Shown piece by piece: positions 56,252-64,000 of a DNA stretch of 64,000 nucleotides. The notes under the pieces are model-generated. The model was given only the letters and a program-made list of their open reading frames with translations. It ran no database searches and was not told where the DNA came from. Numbering within the stretch: the first letter of the stretch is position 1; each line of letters opens with the position of its first letter. Both the position numbers and the translations under genes were made by a program. The DNA is from Demequina litoralis (GTDB taxonomy: Bacteria > Actinomycetota > Actinomycetes > Actinomycetales > Demequinaceae): assembly GCF_030418455.1 (NCBI RefSeq), contig NZ_JAUHPW010000001.1:310001-374000 (forward strand). The letters are read 5' to 3'.

Positions 56252-57448
56252 TCAGCCCCGCACGAACGTCGCGACCGTCTCCACGTGGTGCGTCATGGGG
56301 AACAGGTCGAAGGCCTCGGCATCCTCGAGCGCGTAGCCGTGGTGCGCCAGCAGGGCGGTGTCGCGCGCGAGCGCCACGGGGTCGCACGCGACGTACACCA
56401 GGCGGTCCGCCCCGACTGCCGCGAGCGCGTCGACGGTCTTGCCGCCCGCTCCCGACCGGGGCGGGTCGAGCACGATCGCGTCCGGAGCCTCCGGTCCGGA
56501 CTCGAGGAACGCGCGGGTGTCCCCGTGGACGATGCGCGCGTCGGGCAGCCCGTGGACGTTGCGGCGGGCGTCGCGCGAGGCGCGTGCGTCCGCCTCGACC
56601 GACGTCACCCGGCGTCCCGCGGATGCGAGCGGCACGGTGAACAGCCCTGCCCCCGCGTAGAGGTCGAGCACCGTGCGGGCATCGCCCAGCCTGCCGAGCA
56701 CGGCCTCGACCAGCACCGCGGGCGCCTCCCGGTGCACCTGCCAGAACCCCTCGACGTCCACCTGGTAGGTCCACTCCCCCGTGCCCGTCGCGACGGCCTC
56801 GCGCACCCGCCGGGGCGCGTTGTCGCGACGGTCCGGCCGTCCTGCGCGCCACGGGGTGCCGTCGACCACGAGGCGTGCCGCCTCGCCTCCGGGCGCCACG
56901 CCCATGACGTGGGCTCCGGCCGGGTAGCGCGTGCCCAGCACGAGCTCCTCGAGCGCCGGCGCCGCGATCGGCAGCGCGTCCAGCGCGCGCAGCTCGCGGG
57001 AGCGGTGCACGTGCATCGAGGCGCGGCCGTCGGGGCCCGCCACCGTGGTGACGCGCGTCCGGTAGCCGAGCCCGCCGCGCTCGTCGTCGCCCGGGGCGGC
57101 GTGCACCTCGCCCGGGAACTCGCGATCCGCGAACCTCACGAACGCCTCCCGCAGGACGTCATGCTTCCAGCGACGCTGCGCCGGCAGCGCGACGTGCGCG
57201 AGCTCGCCGCCGCCCACACCGCCGGGGCCGGCCTCGGGCCAGGCCGAGTCGACACGGTCGGGCGACGCCTCGATCACCTCGACGGCATCGGCGCGCCACA
57301 GCCGCGCATCGTCCCCCGCCTCGGTGAGCCGCGCGCGGACCACCTCGCCTGGCAGCGCGTGCCGCACGAACACCACCCGGCCCTCGTGCCGGGCGACGCA
57401 GTGACCGCCGTGCGCGACCGCGCCGATCTCCAGGACCAGGTCACCCAC
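56252..57448 (-). CDS. TrmA/RlmD-type 5-methyluridine RNA methyltransferase
   Basis: 398 residues. N-terminal TRAM-like domain (VGDLVLEIGAVAHGGHCVAR, FVRHALPGEVVRARLTEAGD), a central insert, the VEGFWQVHREAPAVLVEAVL block, SAM site VLDLYAGAGLFTVPLASAG, IVLDPPRSGAGGKTVDALA and catalytic Cys in LVYVACDPVALARDTALL. It would methylate U in rRNA or tRNA; target not predictable. GTG at 57448 overlaps the permease stop by 8 bases. The same order is seen in M. tuberculosis (Rv2689c after Rv2690c). Two GGACGATGC copies at 56527 and 57306. Confidence 0.93.
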   Translation of the reverse strand: MGDLVLEIGAVAHGGHCVARHEGRVVFVRHALPGEVVRARLTEAGDDARLWRADAVEVIEASPDRVDSAWPEAGPGGVGGGELAHVALPAQRRWKHDVLREAFVRFADREFPGEVHAAPGDDERGGLGYRTRVTTVAGPDGRASMHVHRSRELRALDALPIAAPALEELVLGTRYPAGAHVMGVAPGGEAARLVVDGTPWRAGRPDRRDNAPRRVREAVATGTGEWTYQVDVEGFWQVHREAPAVLVEAVLGRLGDARTVLDLYAGAGLFTVPLASAGRRVTSVEADARASRDARRNVHGLPDARIVHGDTRAFLESGPEAPDAIVLDPPRSGAGGKTVDALAAVGADRLVYVACDPVALARDTALLAHHGYALEDAEAFDLFPMTHHVETVATFVRG

Positions 57449-59369
57449 GGGTCGTCGCCTCCTCGGCCTCGTCGTCCGCGCCGGCGATCCGCGGCAGCTC
57501 GCGCGTGAACGCCGCGCCCTCCGCGGTGTCGAGCGAGGACTGAAGGTGCCACGGCACGGCGGACACGACCACGCGGGGCACGGACAGCAGCCGCGCACGC
57601 AGCCGCAGGGTCGCCCGGTTGTGGAGGAACCTCTCCCACCAGCGTCCCACGATGTACTCGGGCACGTAGACCACCACCATGTCGCGGGGCGAGACGCGGT
57701 GGATCGAGCGCACGTGCTCGAGCACCGGGCCCACCATGTCGCGGTACGGGGAGTCGAGGATCACGAGGGGCACGCCGAGCCGCAGCTCGCCCCACCGGCG
57801 CTGCAGCTCGCGCGTCGCCGCCGGCTCCACCTGCACCGCGACGGCCTCGAGCGACGAGTGGCGGGCCGCCTTCGCGTACGCGATCGCGCGCAGCGCGGGA
57901 CGGTGCAGCTGCGCGACGAGCACGATGCCGTGGGTCGCGCTCGGACGGGACGATGCGCGGTCGTTGGGCTGGATGGCGAGCTGGCGGCGGACGTCGGCGT
58001 AGTGCGAGTGGATGCCGCGCATGAGCAGCACGAGGCCCGCGACGAGCACCAGCGCGAACCACGCGCCCGCGGCGAAGTTGAACACCGCGATGACGATCCA
58101 CACGGCCGCGGCCACGACCGCGGCGGCGATGTGGAGCACGCGCGTGCCCTTCATCCGCAGGCGCGGCCGCCCGGTGGGCTCGACAGCGATGCGCCCCGAC
58201 TGCAGGCGCACCATCGCGACCTGGCTCAGCACGATCGCCGCGAACGCGCCGATGAGGTACATGTGCACCAGCTGCTCGAGGCGCGCGCCGGTCGCGATCA
58301 CGATCGCCGCGGACGCTCCCGCGACCCACAGCACGCCGCCACGGAACACCAGCCGCTCGCTCTGCTGGGACAGCTGGCGCGGCAGGTAGGCGTCGCGCGC
58401 GAGGAACGACGTGAGGCGCGAGAAGCGGCGGAACACCGTCGACGCCGCGGCGTAGAGGAGCGCGACGGCGGGGATCGCCACCACCCACACGGTCCAGCCG
58501 GCCTCGAAGATGCGGTCGGTGGCCTGCAGCAGGACGGGGCCCGACTGCCAGCCCGAGACGCGGTAGCGCCACACCATGATCGTCACCGCGAGGAACGCGG
58601 CCGCGCCGGTGAGCACGGCGAGGATGAGCGTGCGGCCGGCGCGCTTGGCGCGCGGCTCCGCATGCTCGGGGGCGGACGAGGCGAGGTGCTCGATGCCCGT
58701 GAGCATCACCGCGCCGGACGCGATCGCGCCGGCGAAGGCGATCGCCGACGACCAGGTCGGCTCGGGCGGGTTCGCGGGCGGCACCACGTCCCCGCGGCTC
58801 GCGCCGAAGGCGATCACGAGGAAGATCACGAGCAGGAAGCCGAACCACACGACGAGCATCACGTGCGCGCGCTCGCGGATGCCGCGCAGGTTCGCGAGCG
58901 TCATGATCGCGATCGACACCACCGCGACCAGCGTGTGCCGGTCGCCGACGACAGGGACGACGTACGCCACGAACTGCGCGATGGCCGCCACCGACACCGC
59001 CACGGTGAAGATGTAGTCGACCAGCAGCGACGAGCCGGTGATGAGCGCCGCCGTGGGGCCGAGCTTGTCGGACACGAGCCCGTAGTCGCCGCGCTCGTCG
59101 GGCCGCTTGCGCACGTTGGACCGGTACGCGAAGCCGAGCAGCACCATGATCGCCACGACCGCGACCGCCATCACCGGGAGCGTCGACTGCACGCCGCCCT
59201 TCCGGAGCGCGTCGACCACCGCGTCCGGGGCGTACGCCACGGTCGACAGGAGGCCGGCGCCGAACACGGGCAGCGCCAGCCGCGTCTTCAACCCGATCCG
59301 CTGCGCGCGCTCGGTCGCGATCGGTCGCCCGAACACCAGCAGTTTCAGTCCCTCAAGAAACCTCTGCAC
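57441..59369 (-). CDS. APC-superfamily permease, KimA-like potassium importer
   Basis: 642 residues: about twelve membrane helices in residues 30-460, then a cytoplasmic domain of about 180 residues starting after a linker that holds a GGACGATGC copy (57948-57956, Ala-Ser-Ser). The start VQRFLEGLKLLVFGRPIATE and GLLSTVAYAPDAVVDALR are close to Bacillus KimA, a K+ importer of the APC/KUP group; it is the likely orthologue of Rv2690c. GTG at 59369. Divergent from two TrkA-type proteins that probably gate it. No TrkH-type subunit is present. Confidence 0.88.
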   Translation of the reverse strand: MQRFLEGLKLLVFGRPIATERAQRIGLKTRLALPVFGAGLLSTVAYAPDAVVDALRKGGVQSTLPVMAVAVVAIMVLLGFAYRSNVRKRPDERGDYGLVSDKLGPTAALITGSSLLVDYIFTVAVSVAAIAQFVAYVVPVVGDRHTLVAVVSIAIMTLANLRGIRERAHVMLVVWFGFLLVIFLVIAFGASRGDVVPPANPPEPTWSSAIAFAGAIASGAVMLTGIEHLASSAPEHAEPRAKRAGRTLILAVLTGAAAFLAVTIMVWRYRVSGWQSGPVLLQATDRIFEAGWTVWVVAIPAVALLYAAASTVFRRFSRLTSFLARDAYLPRQLSQQSERLVFRGGVLWVAGASAAIVIATGARLEQLVHMYLIGAFAAIVLSQVAMVRLQSGRIAVEPTGRPRLRMKGTRVLHIAAAVVAAAVWIVIAVFNFAAGAWFALVLVAGLVLLMRGIHSHYADVRRQLAIQPNDRASSRPSATHGIVLVAQLHRPALRAIAYAKAARHSSLEAVAVQVEPAATRELQRRWGELRLGVPLVILDSPYRDMVGPVLEHVRSIHRVSPRDMVVVYVPEYIVGRWWERFLHNRATLRLRARLLSVPRVVVSAVPWHLQSSLDTAEGAAFTRELPRIAGADDEAEEATTRG

Positions 59370-59410
59370 GTCGCACCATCCTAGGCTCAAGGGGTATACC
59401 GTGGGTTGCC

Positions 59411-60076
59411 GTGCACATCGTGATCATGGGCTGCGGCCGGACCGGGGCGACGCTGGCGACCGAGTTCGAGGCCCGCGGGCACACCGTCGCGGTGATCGAC
59501 CAGTCGGGCGACGCCTTCCGCCGGCTCCCCCCGACCTTCGAGGGACAACGCATCACGGGCATCGGCTTCGACCGCGACACGCTCGTGTCCGCGGGGGTCG
59601 AGGACGCCTACGCGTTCGCCGCGGTCTCCGACGGCGACAACTCGAACATCCTGGCGGCGCGCGTGGTGCGCGAGACCTACGGGATCGACAACGTGGTGGC
59701 CCGCATCGCGGACTTCGGTCGCGCGGAGGTCTACCGCCGGCTCGGGATCCCCACGGTCGCACCGGTGCCCTGGACGGCCGCGCAGATCGTGTCGCGGCTC
59801 CTGCCCGGAGGCTCCGACGCGCTGTACGACGACCCGAGTGCGGGCGTGAGCCTCAGCCGCCTGCCCCTCGACTCCGGCTGGGTGGGCCACCGCTACACCG
59901 AGCTCGAGCGCCGTGCCGGCGCGCGCGTCGCGTACCTCGTACGCTTCGGCGAGCCGCTGCTGCCCGACCCGGACACGCTGGTCCAGGAGGGCGACGAGGC
60001 GTACTTCACGATGGTGCCCGCGACTGGCGCCGACCCGGCCCGCGTCACGGGCCGTTCCCCGGAGGTGTCGAAGTGA
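59411..60076 (+). CDS. trkA: TrkA-family potassium uptake regulator (CeoB-like)
   Basis: 221 residues. NAD-binding RCK_N: MHIVIMGCGRTGATLATEFE (GxGxxG), VAVIDQSGDAFRRLPP, and GDNSNILAARVVRETYGIDN; a C-terminal RCK_C part follows. It senses nucleotide or NAD(H) and controls K+ transport. Start GTG at 59411. GTGA overlap with the second TrkA gene. This trkA pair is divergent from the KimA-like permease by 41 bases, as ceoB-ceoC and Rv2690c are in M. tuberculosis. Confidence 0.94.
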   Translation: MHIVIMGCGRTGATLATEFEARGHTVAVIDQSGDAFRRLPPTFEGQRITGIGFDRDTLVSAGVEDAYAFAAVSDGDNSNILAARVVRETYGIDNVVARIADFGRAEVYRRLGIPTVAPVPWTAAQIVSRLLPGGSDALYDDPSAGVSLSRLPLDSGWVGHRYTELERRAGARVAYLVRFGEPLLPDPDTLVQEGDEAYFTMVPATGADPARVTGRSPEVSK

Positions 60077-60759
60077 AGGTCATGATCGCGGGCGCCGGCT
60101 CGGTGGGACGCTCGATCGCGCGCGACCTCCTCGAGCACGGCCACGAGGTGCTGCTCGTCGACTCGAACCCGGCCGCGATGCGCGTCGCGCAGGTCGCCGA
60201 GGCGGAGTGGATGCTCGCCGACGTCTGCGAGATGTCCGCGCTTCGCGACGCGCAGGTGGAGACGATGGACGTGGTGGTCGCCGCGACCGGCGACGACAAG
60301 GCCAACCTCGTCGTCTCGTTCCTCGCGAAGACCGAGTTCGGCGTGCCGCGCACCGTGGCGCGCGTCAACAACCCGCGCAACGAGTGGATGTACGACACGC
60401 AGTGGGGCGTCGACGTCGCCGTGTCGACGCCGCGCATCATGACCGCCATGGTCGAGGAGGCGGTCGCGATCGGCGACCTCGTCCGCGTCTTCACGTTCCG
60501 CCAGTCCGGTGCCGCGATGGTCGAGGTGACGCTGCCCGCATCGTCCCCGGTGGTGGGCGTGCCGCTCAGCGAGATCCAGTGGCCCGTCGACATCGTGCTC
60601 GCGTGCATCATCCGCGGCGACCGCACCATCGCGCCGACCCCGGACGACACGCTCGAGGCTCACGACGAGCTGCTGTTCATCGTGTCGTCGGAGGCGGATC
60701 CTGAGTCTCTCGAGCAGCTCCTGCGTCGCGGGCCAGCAGCCATACGCCCCACAGCGTGA
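60073..60759 (+). CDS. trkB: TrkA-family potassium uptake regulator (CeoC-like)
   Basis: 228 residues. VKVMIAGAGSVGRSIARDLL with the GxGxxG, EVLLVDSNPAAMRVAQVAEA, WMLADVCEMSALRDAQVETM, and a C-terminal RCK_C domain (MVEVTLPASSPVVGVPLSEI). Partner of the preceding TrkA; the two likely form a hetero-octameric ring. GTG at 60073 has GGAGGTG ahead. A GGACGATGC copy (60538-60546) reads Ala-Ser-Ser. The last 83 bases overlap the convergent DUF3159 gene. Confidence 0.94.
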   Translation: MKVMIAGAGSVGRSIARDLLEHGHEVLLVDSNPAAMRVAQVAEAEWMLADVCEMSALRDAQVETMDVVVAATGDDKANLVVSFLAKTEFGVPRTVARVNNPRNEWMYDTQWGVDVAVSTPRIMTAMVEEAVAIGDLVRVFTFRQSGAAMVEVTLPASSPVVGVPLSEIQWPVDIVLACIIRGDRTIAPTPDDTLEAHDELLFIVSSEADPESLEQLLRRGPAAIRPTA

Positions 60760-61351
60760 GGGCGAACAGCGGCAGCCCCATCGCGAGCTTCGCGGTGCCG
60801 AGCGCGGCGACCGCGCCGGCGAGGTAAAGCGGCACCTGGACGAGCAGGCGCAGCGCGAACATGCCGGCGAGCACGGCGGACGCGAGCTGGTAGCGGCGAC
60901 GCTCGGCGCGGTCCTCGCGCCAGTGCGTGCCCTCGCCGCGGATGAGGCCCACGACGATGCCGACGACCGGCCAGCGGACCGCCATGGAGACGAGGATGCC
61001 CGCGAGGTACGCGGCGTTGAGCCACAGCCCGGGAACGAAGTACCCCGAGGCGTCCCCCGCGCGCCATGCCCAGACGGCACCGATGGCGACGCCGACCGCG
61101 CCCGAGACGGCCTGGACCACGGGCGTGCGCTGGATCAGCCGGAGGAGCACCAGCACCGCCATGACGGCGGCCGCGGCGATGACCGGGATGCGGAAGCCGC
61201 CCCACACGAGGTAGGCGGCGACGAAGACGATGCCGGGCAGCGAGGACTCGACGAACCCGCGCCAGCCGCCGATGGCCTCGTGGAGGTCGAAGGACTCCCC
61301 GCCCAGCAGGCGCGCCGCGCGGCTGCCCGCGACCGGCTGCTCGCCGCTCAT
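60677..61351 (-). CDS. DUF3159 membrane protein
   Basis: 224 residues with about six membrane helices. FDLHEAIGGWRGFVESSLPG and GIVFVAAYLVWGGFRIPVIA match the actinobacterial DUF3159 family; the C-terminal half has HWREDRAERRRYQLASAVLA and LPLFALTLWGVWLL. It occupies the Rv2693c position. Function unknown; its place between TrkA and dut is conserved. ATG at 61351 overlaps the OB-fold gene stop (ATGA). Overlap of 83 bases with trkB at the 3' ends is unusually long but both frames look real. Confidence 0.88.
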   Translation of the reverse strand: MSGEQPVAGSRAARLLGGESFDLHEAIGGWRGFVESSLPGIVFVAAYLVWGGFRIPVIAAAAVMAVLVLLRLIQRTPVVQAVSGAVGVAIGAVWAWRAGDASGYFVPGLWLNAAYLAGILVSMAVRWPVVGIVVGLIRGEGTHWREDRAERRRYQLASAVLAGMFALRLLVQVPLYLAGAVAALGTAKLAMGLPLFALTLWGVWLLARDAGAARETQDPPPTTR

Positions 61352-61632
61352 GCGCTCGGGACGAGCTCGTAGCGGGGGTTGTACAGGCGCGGGAGCGCCT
61401 CGGTCTCGCACACGCGGCCCTCCAGGCTGAGGCGGGTGCCGGGCTCGATGCCGGGGACCTCGCGTCGGCCCATGAACACGGCGTCGATGCGGCCGGTGCC
61501 GTCCTCGAGGCGCACGGTGAAGGCCGGCGGCGCGTCGGACGGCTCGACCTGGATCGCGACGACGCGGCCCGACACGCGGGCGATCCCGCGGGGCGTGACC
61601 TCCGCGATCGCGATGGTCGGCGTGTCGGTCAC
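61348..61632 (-). CDS. OB-fold nucleic-acid-binding domain protein
   Basis: 94 residues forming one OB-fold: VTPRGIARVSGRVVAIQVEP, FTVRLEDGTGRIDAVFMGRR and RLSLEGRVCETEALPRLYNP. It corresponds to Rv2694c in the syntenic block. Role unknown; possibly RNA or DNA binding. Coupled by 4-base overlaps to dut upstream and DUF3159 downstream. Confidence 0.88.
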   Translation of the reverse strand: MTDTPTIAIAEVTPRGIARVSGRVVAIQVEPSDAPPAFTVRLEDGTGRIDAVFMGRREVPGIEPGTRLSLEGRVCETEALPRLYNPRYELVPSA

Positions 61633-62090
61633 TTCGCGGCCGCCGCGGTGGTCACGCCGGTCGAGCCGAAGCCGCCGTCGCCGCGGTGCGAGCCCGGCAG
61701 GGCCTCGACCGCGACGAACGCGGCGTGCTCGACGCGCTGGATGACCAGCTGGGCGATGCGGTCGCCGCGGGACAGCGTGACGGTCTCGCGCGGGTCGGTG
61801 TTGAGCAGGGTCACGGCGATCTCGCCGCGGTAGCCGGCGTCGACGGTGCCGGGCGCGTTGACGATCGTCACGCCGCGCTTGGCCGCGAGGCCGGAGCGCG
61901 GGTGGACGAACGCGGCGTACCCGTCCGGCAGCGCGATCTTGAGGCCGGTGGGGACGGTCGCCCGCTCCCCCGGCTCGAGCGTCACGTCGATGCGGGTGGT
62001 GATGTCCGCGCCCGCGTCACCCGGGTGGGAGTAGTGCGGGAGCGGCACGTCCGGCTCGGTCGTGCTGACGAGGATCTCGAGGTCGGCCAT
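61629..62090 (-). CDS. dut: dUTP diphosphatase
   Basis: 153 residues, trimeric dUTPase. Motif 1 HPGDAGADITTR, motif 2 FVHPRSGLAAKRGVTIVNAP, motif 3 GTVDAGYRGEIAVTLLNTDP, motif 4 RGDRIAQLVIQRVE and the Gly-rich motif 5 RGDGGFGSTGV at the C-terminus are all present. It keeps uracil out of DNA and supplies dUMP. Four-base overlap with the OB-fold gene. Confidence 0.97.
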   Translation of the reverse strand: MADLEILVSTTEPDVPLPHYSHPGDAGADITTRIDVTLEPGERATVPTGLKIALPDGYAAFVHPRSGLAAKRGVTIVNAPGTVDAGYRGEIAVTLLNTDPRETVTLSRGDRIAQLVIQRVEHAAFVAVEALPGSHRGDGGFGSTGVTTAAAAK

Positions 62091-62093
62091 GCG

Positions 62094-62393
62094 TCAGGCC
62101 GCGCACTCCGAGCAGATCGGCTGGTCGTTCTTGAAACTGGCGAGCTGGCTGCGGTGGTGCACCAGGAAGCAGGACATGCACGTGAACTCGTCCTGCTGCG
62201 CGGGCAGCACGCGGACCGAGAGCTCCTCGCCGGACAGGTCCGCGCCCGGGAGCTCGAAGCCCTCCGCCGCCTCGGTCTCGTCCTCGTCGACCACTCCCGA
62301 GGTCTTGTCGGCCCGACGAGCCTTGAGCTCCTCGATCGAGTCGGCCGAGATCTCGTCGTCGGTCTTGCGCGGCGCGTCGTAATCCGTTGCCAT
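62094..62393 (-). CDS. DUF4193 family protein
   Basis: 99 residues from the ATG at 62393. Acidic N-terminal half (MATDYDAPRKTDDEISADSI), then a zinc-ribbon-like end with two Cys pairs, FTCMSCFLVHHRSQLA and PICSECAA. This is the conserved actinobacterial DUF4193 protein that follows dut (Rv2699c). Function unknown; small acidic zinc proteins like this can contact RNA polymerase, but that is speculation. Three bases to dut. Confidence 0.92.
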   Translation of the reverse strand: MATDYDAPRKTDDEISADSIEELKARRADKTSGVVDEDETEAAEGFELPGADLSGEELSVRVLPAQQDEFTCMSCFLVHHRSQLASFKNDQPICSECAA

Positions 62394-62531
62394 GCGGCTT
62401 GCGTCCCTTCCTCGATGCTTGCGGGGGTTCAATGCCTCACAGGGGCGTTTTGTTCCCGCGCGGCTGACGCATTGTGCCCCATTCGCGCGCGGAGCGCATC
62501 TTGTGGCTCCGGCGCGGCGGCGCGGCCCGTC

Positions 62532-63338
62532 TCAGAACGGGCGGGCCCCCGCGCCCGCGAGGGCGTCCCGGAGGGCGTCCCACGCCTCCGGCATCGCCGC
62601 GATGAGCATGTCGCCGTCCGCCGGACCGCCGTCCATCCCGCTCACGCGCACGCCCGCCTCCGCGGCGATGAGCGCGCCGGCCGCGAAGTCCCACGGGTGC
62701 AGGCCCTGCTCGTAGTAGGCGTCGACCAGGCCCGCGGCGACGTGGACGAGGTCCACCGACGCCGATCCGAGCCGCCGGATGTCCCGCACCTGCGGCAGCA
62801 GGCGGGCCACGACCTGCCCCTGGAGCGCACGGCGCTCCGCGATGTACTGGAAGCCGGTGGCGACCAGCGTGCGGTCGAGCGGCGGCGCATCGTCCCTCCG
62901 CAGCGCCTGTCCGTCTCGCCACGCCCCCTGCCCGCGTGCGGCGGTCCAGAGCACCCCGGAGCCGTCCATGACGGCGCCCGCCTCGATGATCCACGCGTGC
63001 GGGTGCGGCGGGCCGCTCACGGCCGCGACCGACACCGAGTAGTGCGGGATGCCGTACAGGTAGTTGACGGTGCCGTCGATCGGGTCGACCACCCAGGTGA
63101 TGCCCGAGGTGCCGACCACGTCGTCGCCCTCCTCGCCAAGGACGCCGTCGTCGGGCCGCAGCTCCGCGAGGCGTTCCCGCAGCAGGCGCTCGGCGGCGAT
63201 GTCCATCTGCGTGACGACATCGACGTCGGACGACTTGGTGAGGGCGACCCGCGCCTCGGCGCGACCCTCGTTGATGAGCCGGCCCGCCTCGGAGGCGAGC
63301 GCGGAGGCGACGTCGAGCAGCTCGGACGGCGTGGTCAT
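62532..63338 (-). CDS. suhB: Inositol-1-monophosphatase family protein
   Basis: 268 residues from the ATG at 63338 (MTTPSELLDVA). Metal site: Glu-Glu in VLGEEGDDVV, WVVDPIDGTVNYLYGIPHYS, and the third ligand in LHPWDFAAGALIAAEAGVRV. It dephosphorylates inositol 1-phosphate and similar sugars, feeding inositol to phosphatidylinositol and mycothiol. The order DUF4193, suhB, sepH is conserved. A GGACGATGC copy (62887-62895, Arg-Asp-Asp-Ala) lies in a surface loop. Confidence 0.95.
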   Translation of the reverse strand: MTTPSELLDVASALASEAGRLINEGRAEARVALTKSSDVDVVTQMDIAAERLLRERLAELRPDDGVLGEEGDDVVGTSGITWVVDPIDGTVNYLYGIPHYSVSVAAVSGPPHPHAWIIEAGAVMDGSGVLWTAARGQGAWRDGQALRRDDAPPLDRTLVATGFQYIAERRALQGQVVARLLPQVRDIRRLGSASVDLVHVAAGLVDAYYEQGLHPWDFAAGALIAAEAGVRVSGMDGGPADGDMLIAAMPEAWDALRDALAGAGARPF

Positions 63339-63421
63339 GGCCTCATCGTAGGGGCGGGGGCAATCCGCGTGAACCGGGGTGTCGCGCGTCACGTCGGGGT
63401 CGCGCGTGGCACCCTGATGCC

Positions 63422-64000
63422 ATGACGCGCCTCACCCTCGTGGGTCCCTCCGAGGACGGCCTTCACCTCGTCGTGGAGGCCGAGTCGGGCGACCGGTTCG
63501 AGCTCCCCCTGACCGACGAGCTGCGCCACGCCGTCCGGTACACCCGGCCCTCCCGGCCCGCCGCGCAGGCGCCCGAGGAGGCCGAGGCCCCCACCATGTC
63601 GCCGCGCGAGATCCAGCAGCGCATCCGCGCCGGCCTGACTGCGCAGGAACTCGCGGAGCTCACGGGCATGAGCCTCGCCGGGATCGAGAAGTACGAGGGC
63701 CCGGTCGCCGCCGAGCGCCAGTACATCGCGGATCTTGCGCGCGACACCCGCATCGGCCGCGACCCGAGCGCCCCGCAGCTCGGCGAGCTCGTGACGGACC
63801 GCCTCGCGGCCCGTGGCGTCGACCCCGAGTCCGTCGAGTGGGACGCCTGGCGCGAGGTCGACGAGCCGTGGAAGGTCGCCGCGGACTACCGCGTGTCGGG
63901 CCGCGGCGTGCGCGCCCTGTGGACGTTCGACCACACCGCACGCACCGTGACCGCCGAGGACGAGGAGGCCCGCTGGCTCTCCGAGACCGAGCTCCTCGAC
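63422..64000 (+). CDS. sepH: Septation protein SepH, N-terminal part (runs off window)
   Basis: The frame from the ATG at 63422 is open to the end, giving 193 residues. TRLTLVGPSEDGLHLVVEAE and FELPLTDELRHAVR mark the DUF3071 domain. A helix-turn-helix-like segment follows (SPREIQQRIRAGLTAQELAE, LTGMSLAGIEKYEGPVAAER). SepH binds FtsZ and promotes Z-ring assembly in Streptomyces and mycobacteria. The long disordered C-terminal part lies beyond the window. Confidence 0.93.
   Translation, partial: MTRLTLVGPSEDGLHLVVEAESGDRFELPLTDELRHAVRYTRPSRPAAQAPEEAEAPTMSPREIQQRIRAGLTAQELAELTGMSLAGIEKYEGPVAAERQYIADLARDTRIGRDPSAPQLGELVTDRLAARGVDPESVEWDAWREVDEPWKVAADYRVSGRGVRALWTFDHTARTVTAEDEEARWLSETELLD

Overview
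The window is about 72% G+C, with tight ATGA/GTGA gene overlaps, many GTG starts, phosphatidylinositol-mannoside genes (pgsA, an acyltransferase, pimA) and the actinobacterial dut / DUF4193 / suhB / sepH neighbourhood. It is a stretch of chromosome from a high-GC actinobacterium, most likely a Micrococcales lineage (Cellulomonadaceae/Demequinaceae-like; this placement is inferred from gene order). I see no prophage, insertion sequence, rRNA operon or CRISPR array. No stretch over about 300 bases lacks a gene.

Layout. 1-2.4 kb: end of an MFS transporter, a LysR regulator and a divergent EamA-type exporter. 2.5-5.7 kb: aspS and hisS. 5.8-8.9 kb: a membrane-anchored cyclophilin, a DUF349 protein and a small AbiEi-like protein behind a structured intergenic region. 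8.9-24.7 kb (minus strand): a long co-directional chain read thrS, Ap4A phosphorylase, pgsA, patA-like, pimA, pdxS, Nudix, pdxT, yebC, ruvC, ruvA, ruvB, secD, secF, rel. 24.8-33 kb: dGTPase, thpR, a wax ester synthase-like protein, tRNA-Val(CAC), pabC/pabB, a five-tRNA cluster (Gly, Cys, Val, Gly, Val), a DUF2252 protein and a two-TM ion channel. 33-36.9 kb: fucO, an unknown protein, DUF1684, and a divergent TetR/Ohr peroxide pair. 36.9-41.2 kb: treY-treZ (trehalose from glucan). 41.3-48.7 kb: a DUF222-HNH gene, a tiny membrane protein, ppk2, zapE, gnd, DUF3000 and RNase D. 48.9-53.7 kb: dxs and aconitase. 53.9-64 kb: a membrane protein with split alpha/beta-hydrolase motifs, then a block matching the order of M. 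tuberculosis Rv2689c-Rv2701c (RNA methyltransferase, KimA-like K+ permease, two TrkA proteins, DUF3159, OB-fold, dut, DUF4193, suhB), and the start of sepH.

Most striking signal. The 9-mer GGACGATGC (usually GGACGATGCG, often GGGACGATGCG) occurs 35 times by my count, 17 on one strand and 18 on the other, where base composition predicts about one. Fourteen copies lie in or overlap intergenic DNA. One pair forms an inverted-repeat, terminator-like hairpin between rel and secF. The 21 copies inside genes fall largely in tails and linkers and are read mostly as Asp-Asp-Ala or Ala-Ser-Ser with codons (GAT, GCA) that look uncommon here. This is the signature of a DNA-level element resembling the DNA-uptake sequences of Neisseria and Pasteurellaceae, which I do not know to be described in Actinobacteria.

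A second family consists of TTGGTACCAA palindromes spaced exactly 40 bp apart, at two intergenic loci (17.3 and 48.8 kb). Candidate regulatory sites include an SOS box before ruvA, a TetR operator between tetR and ohr, a LacI-type operator before fucO, and a CRP/GlxR-like site plus a ribosome-binding-site-masking hairpin before treY.
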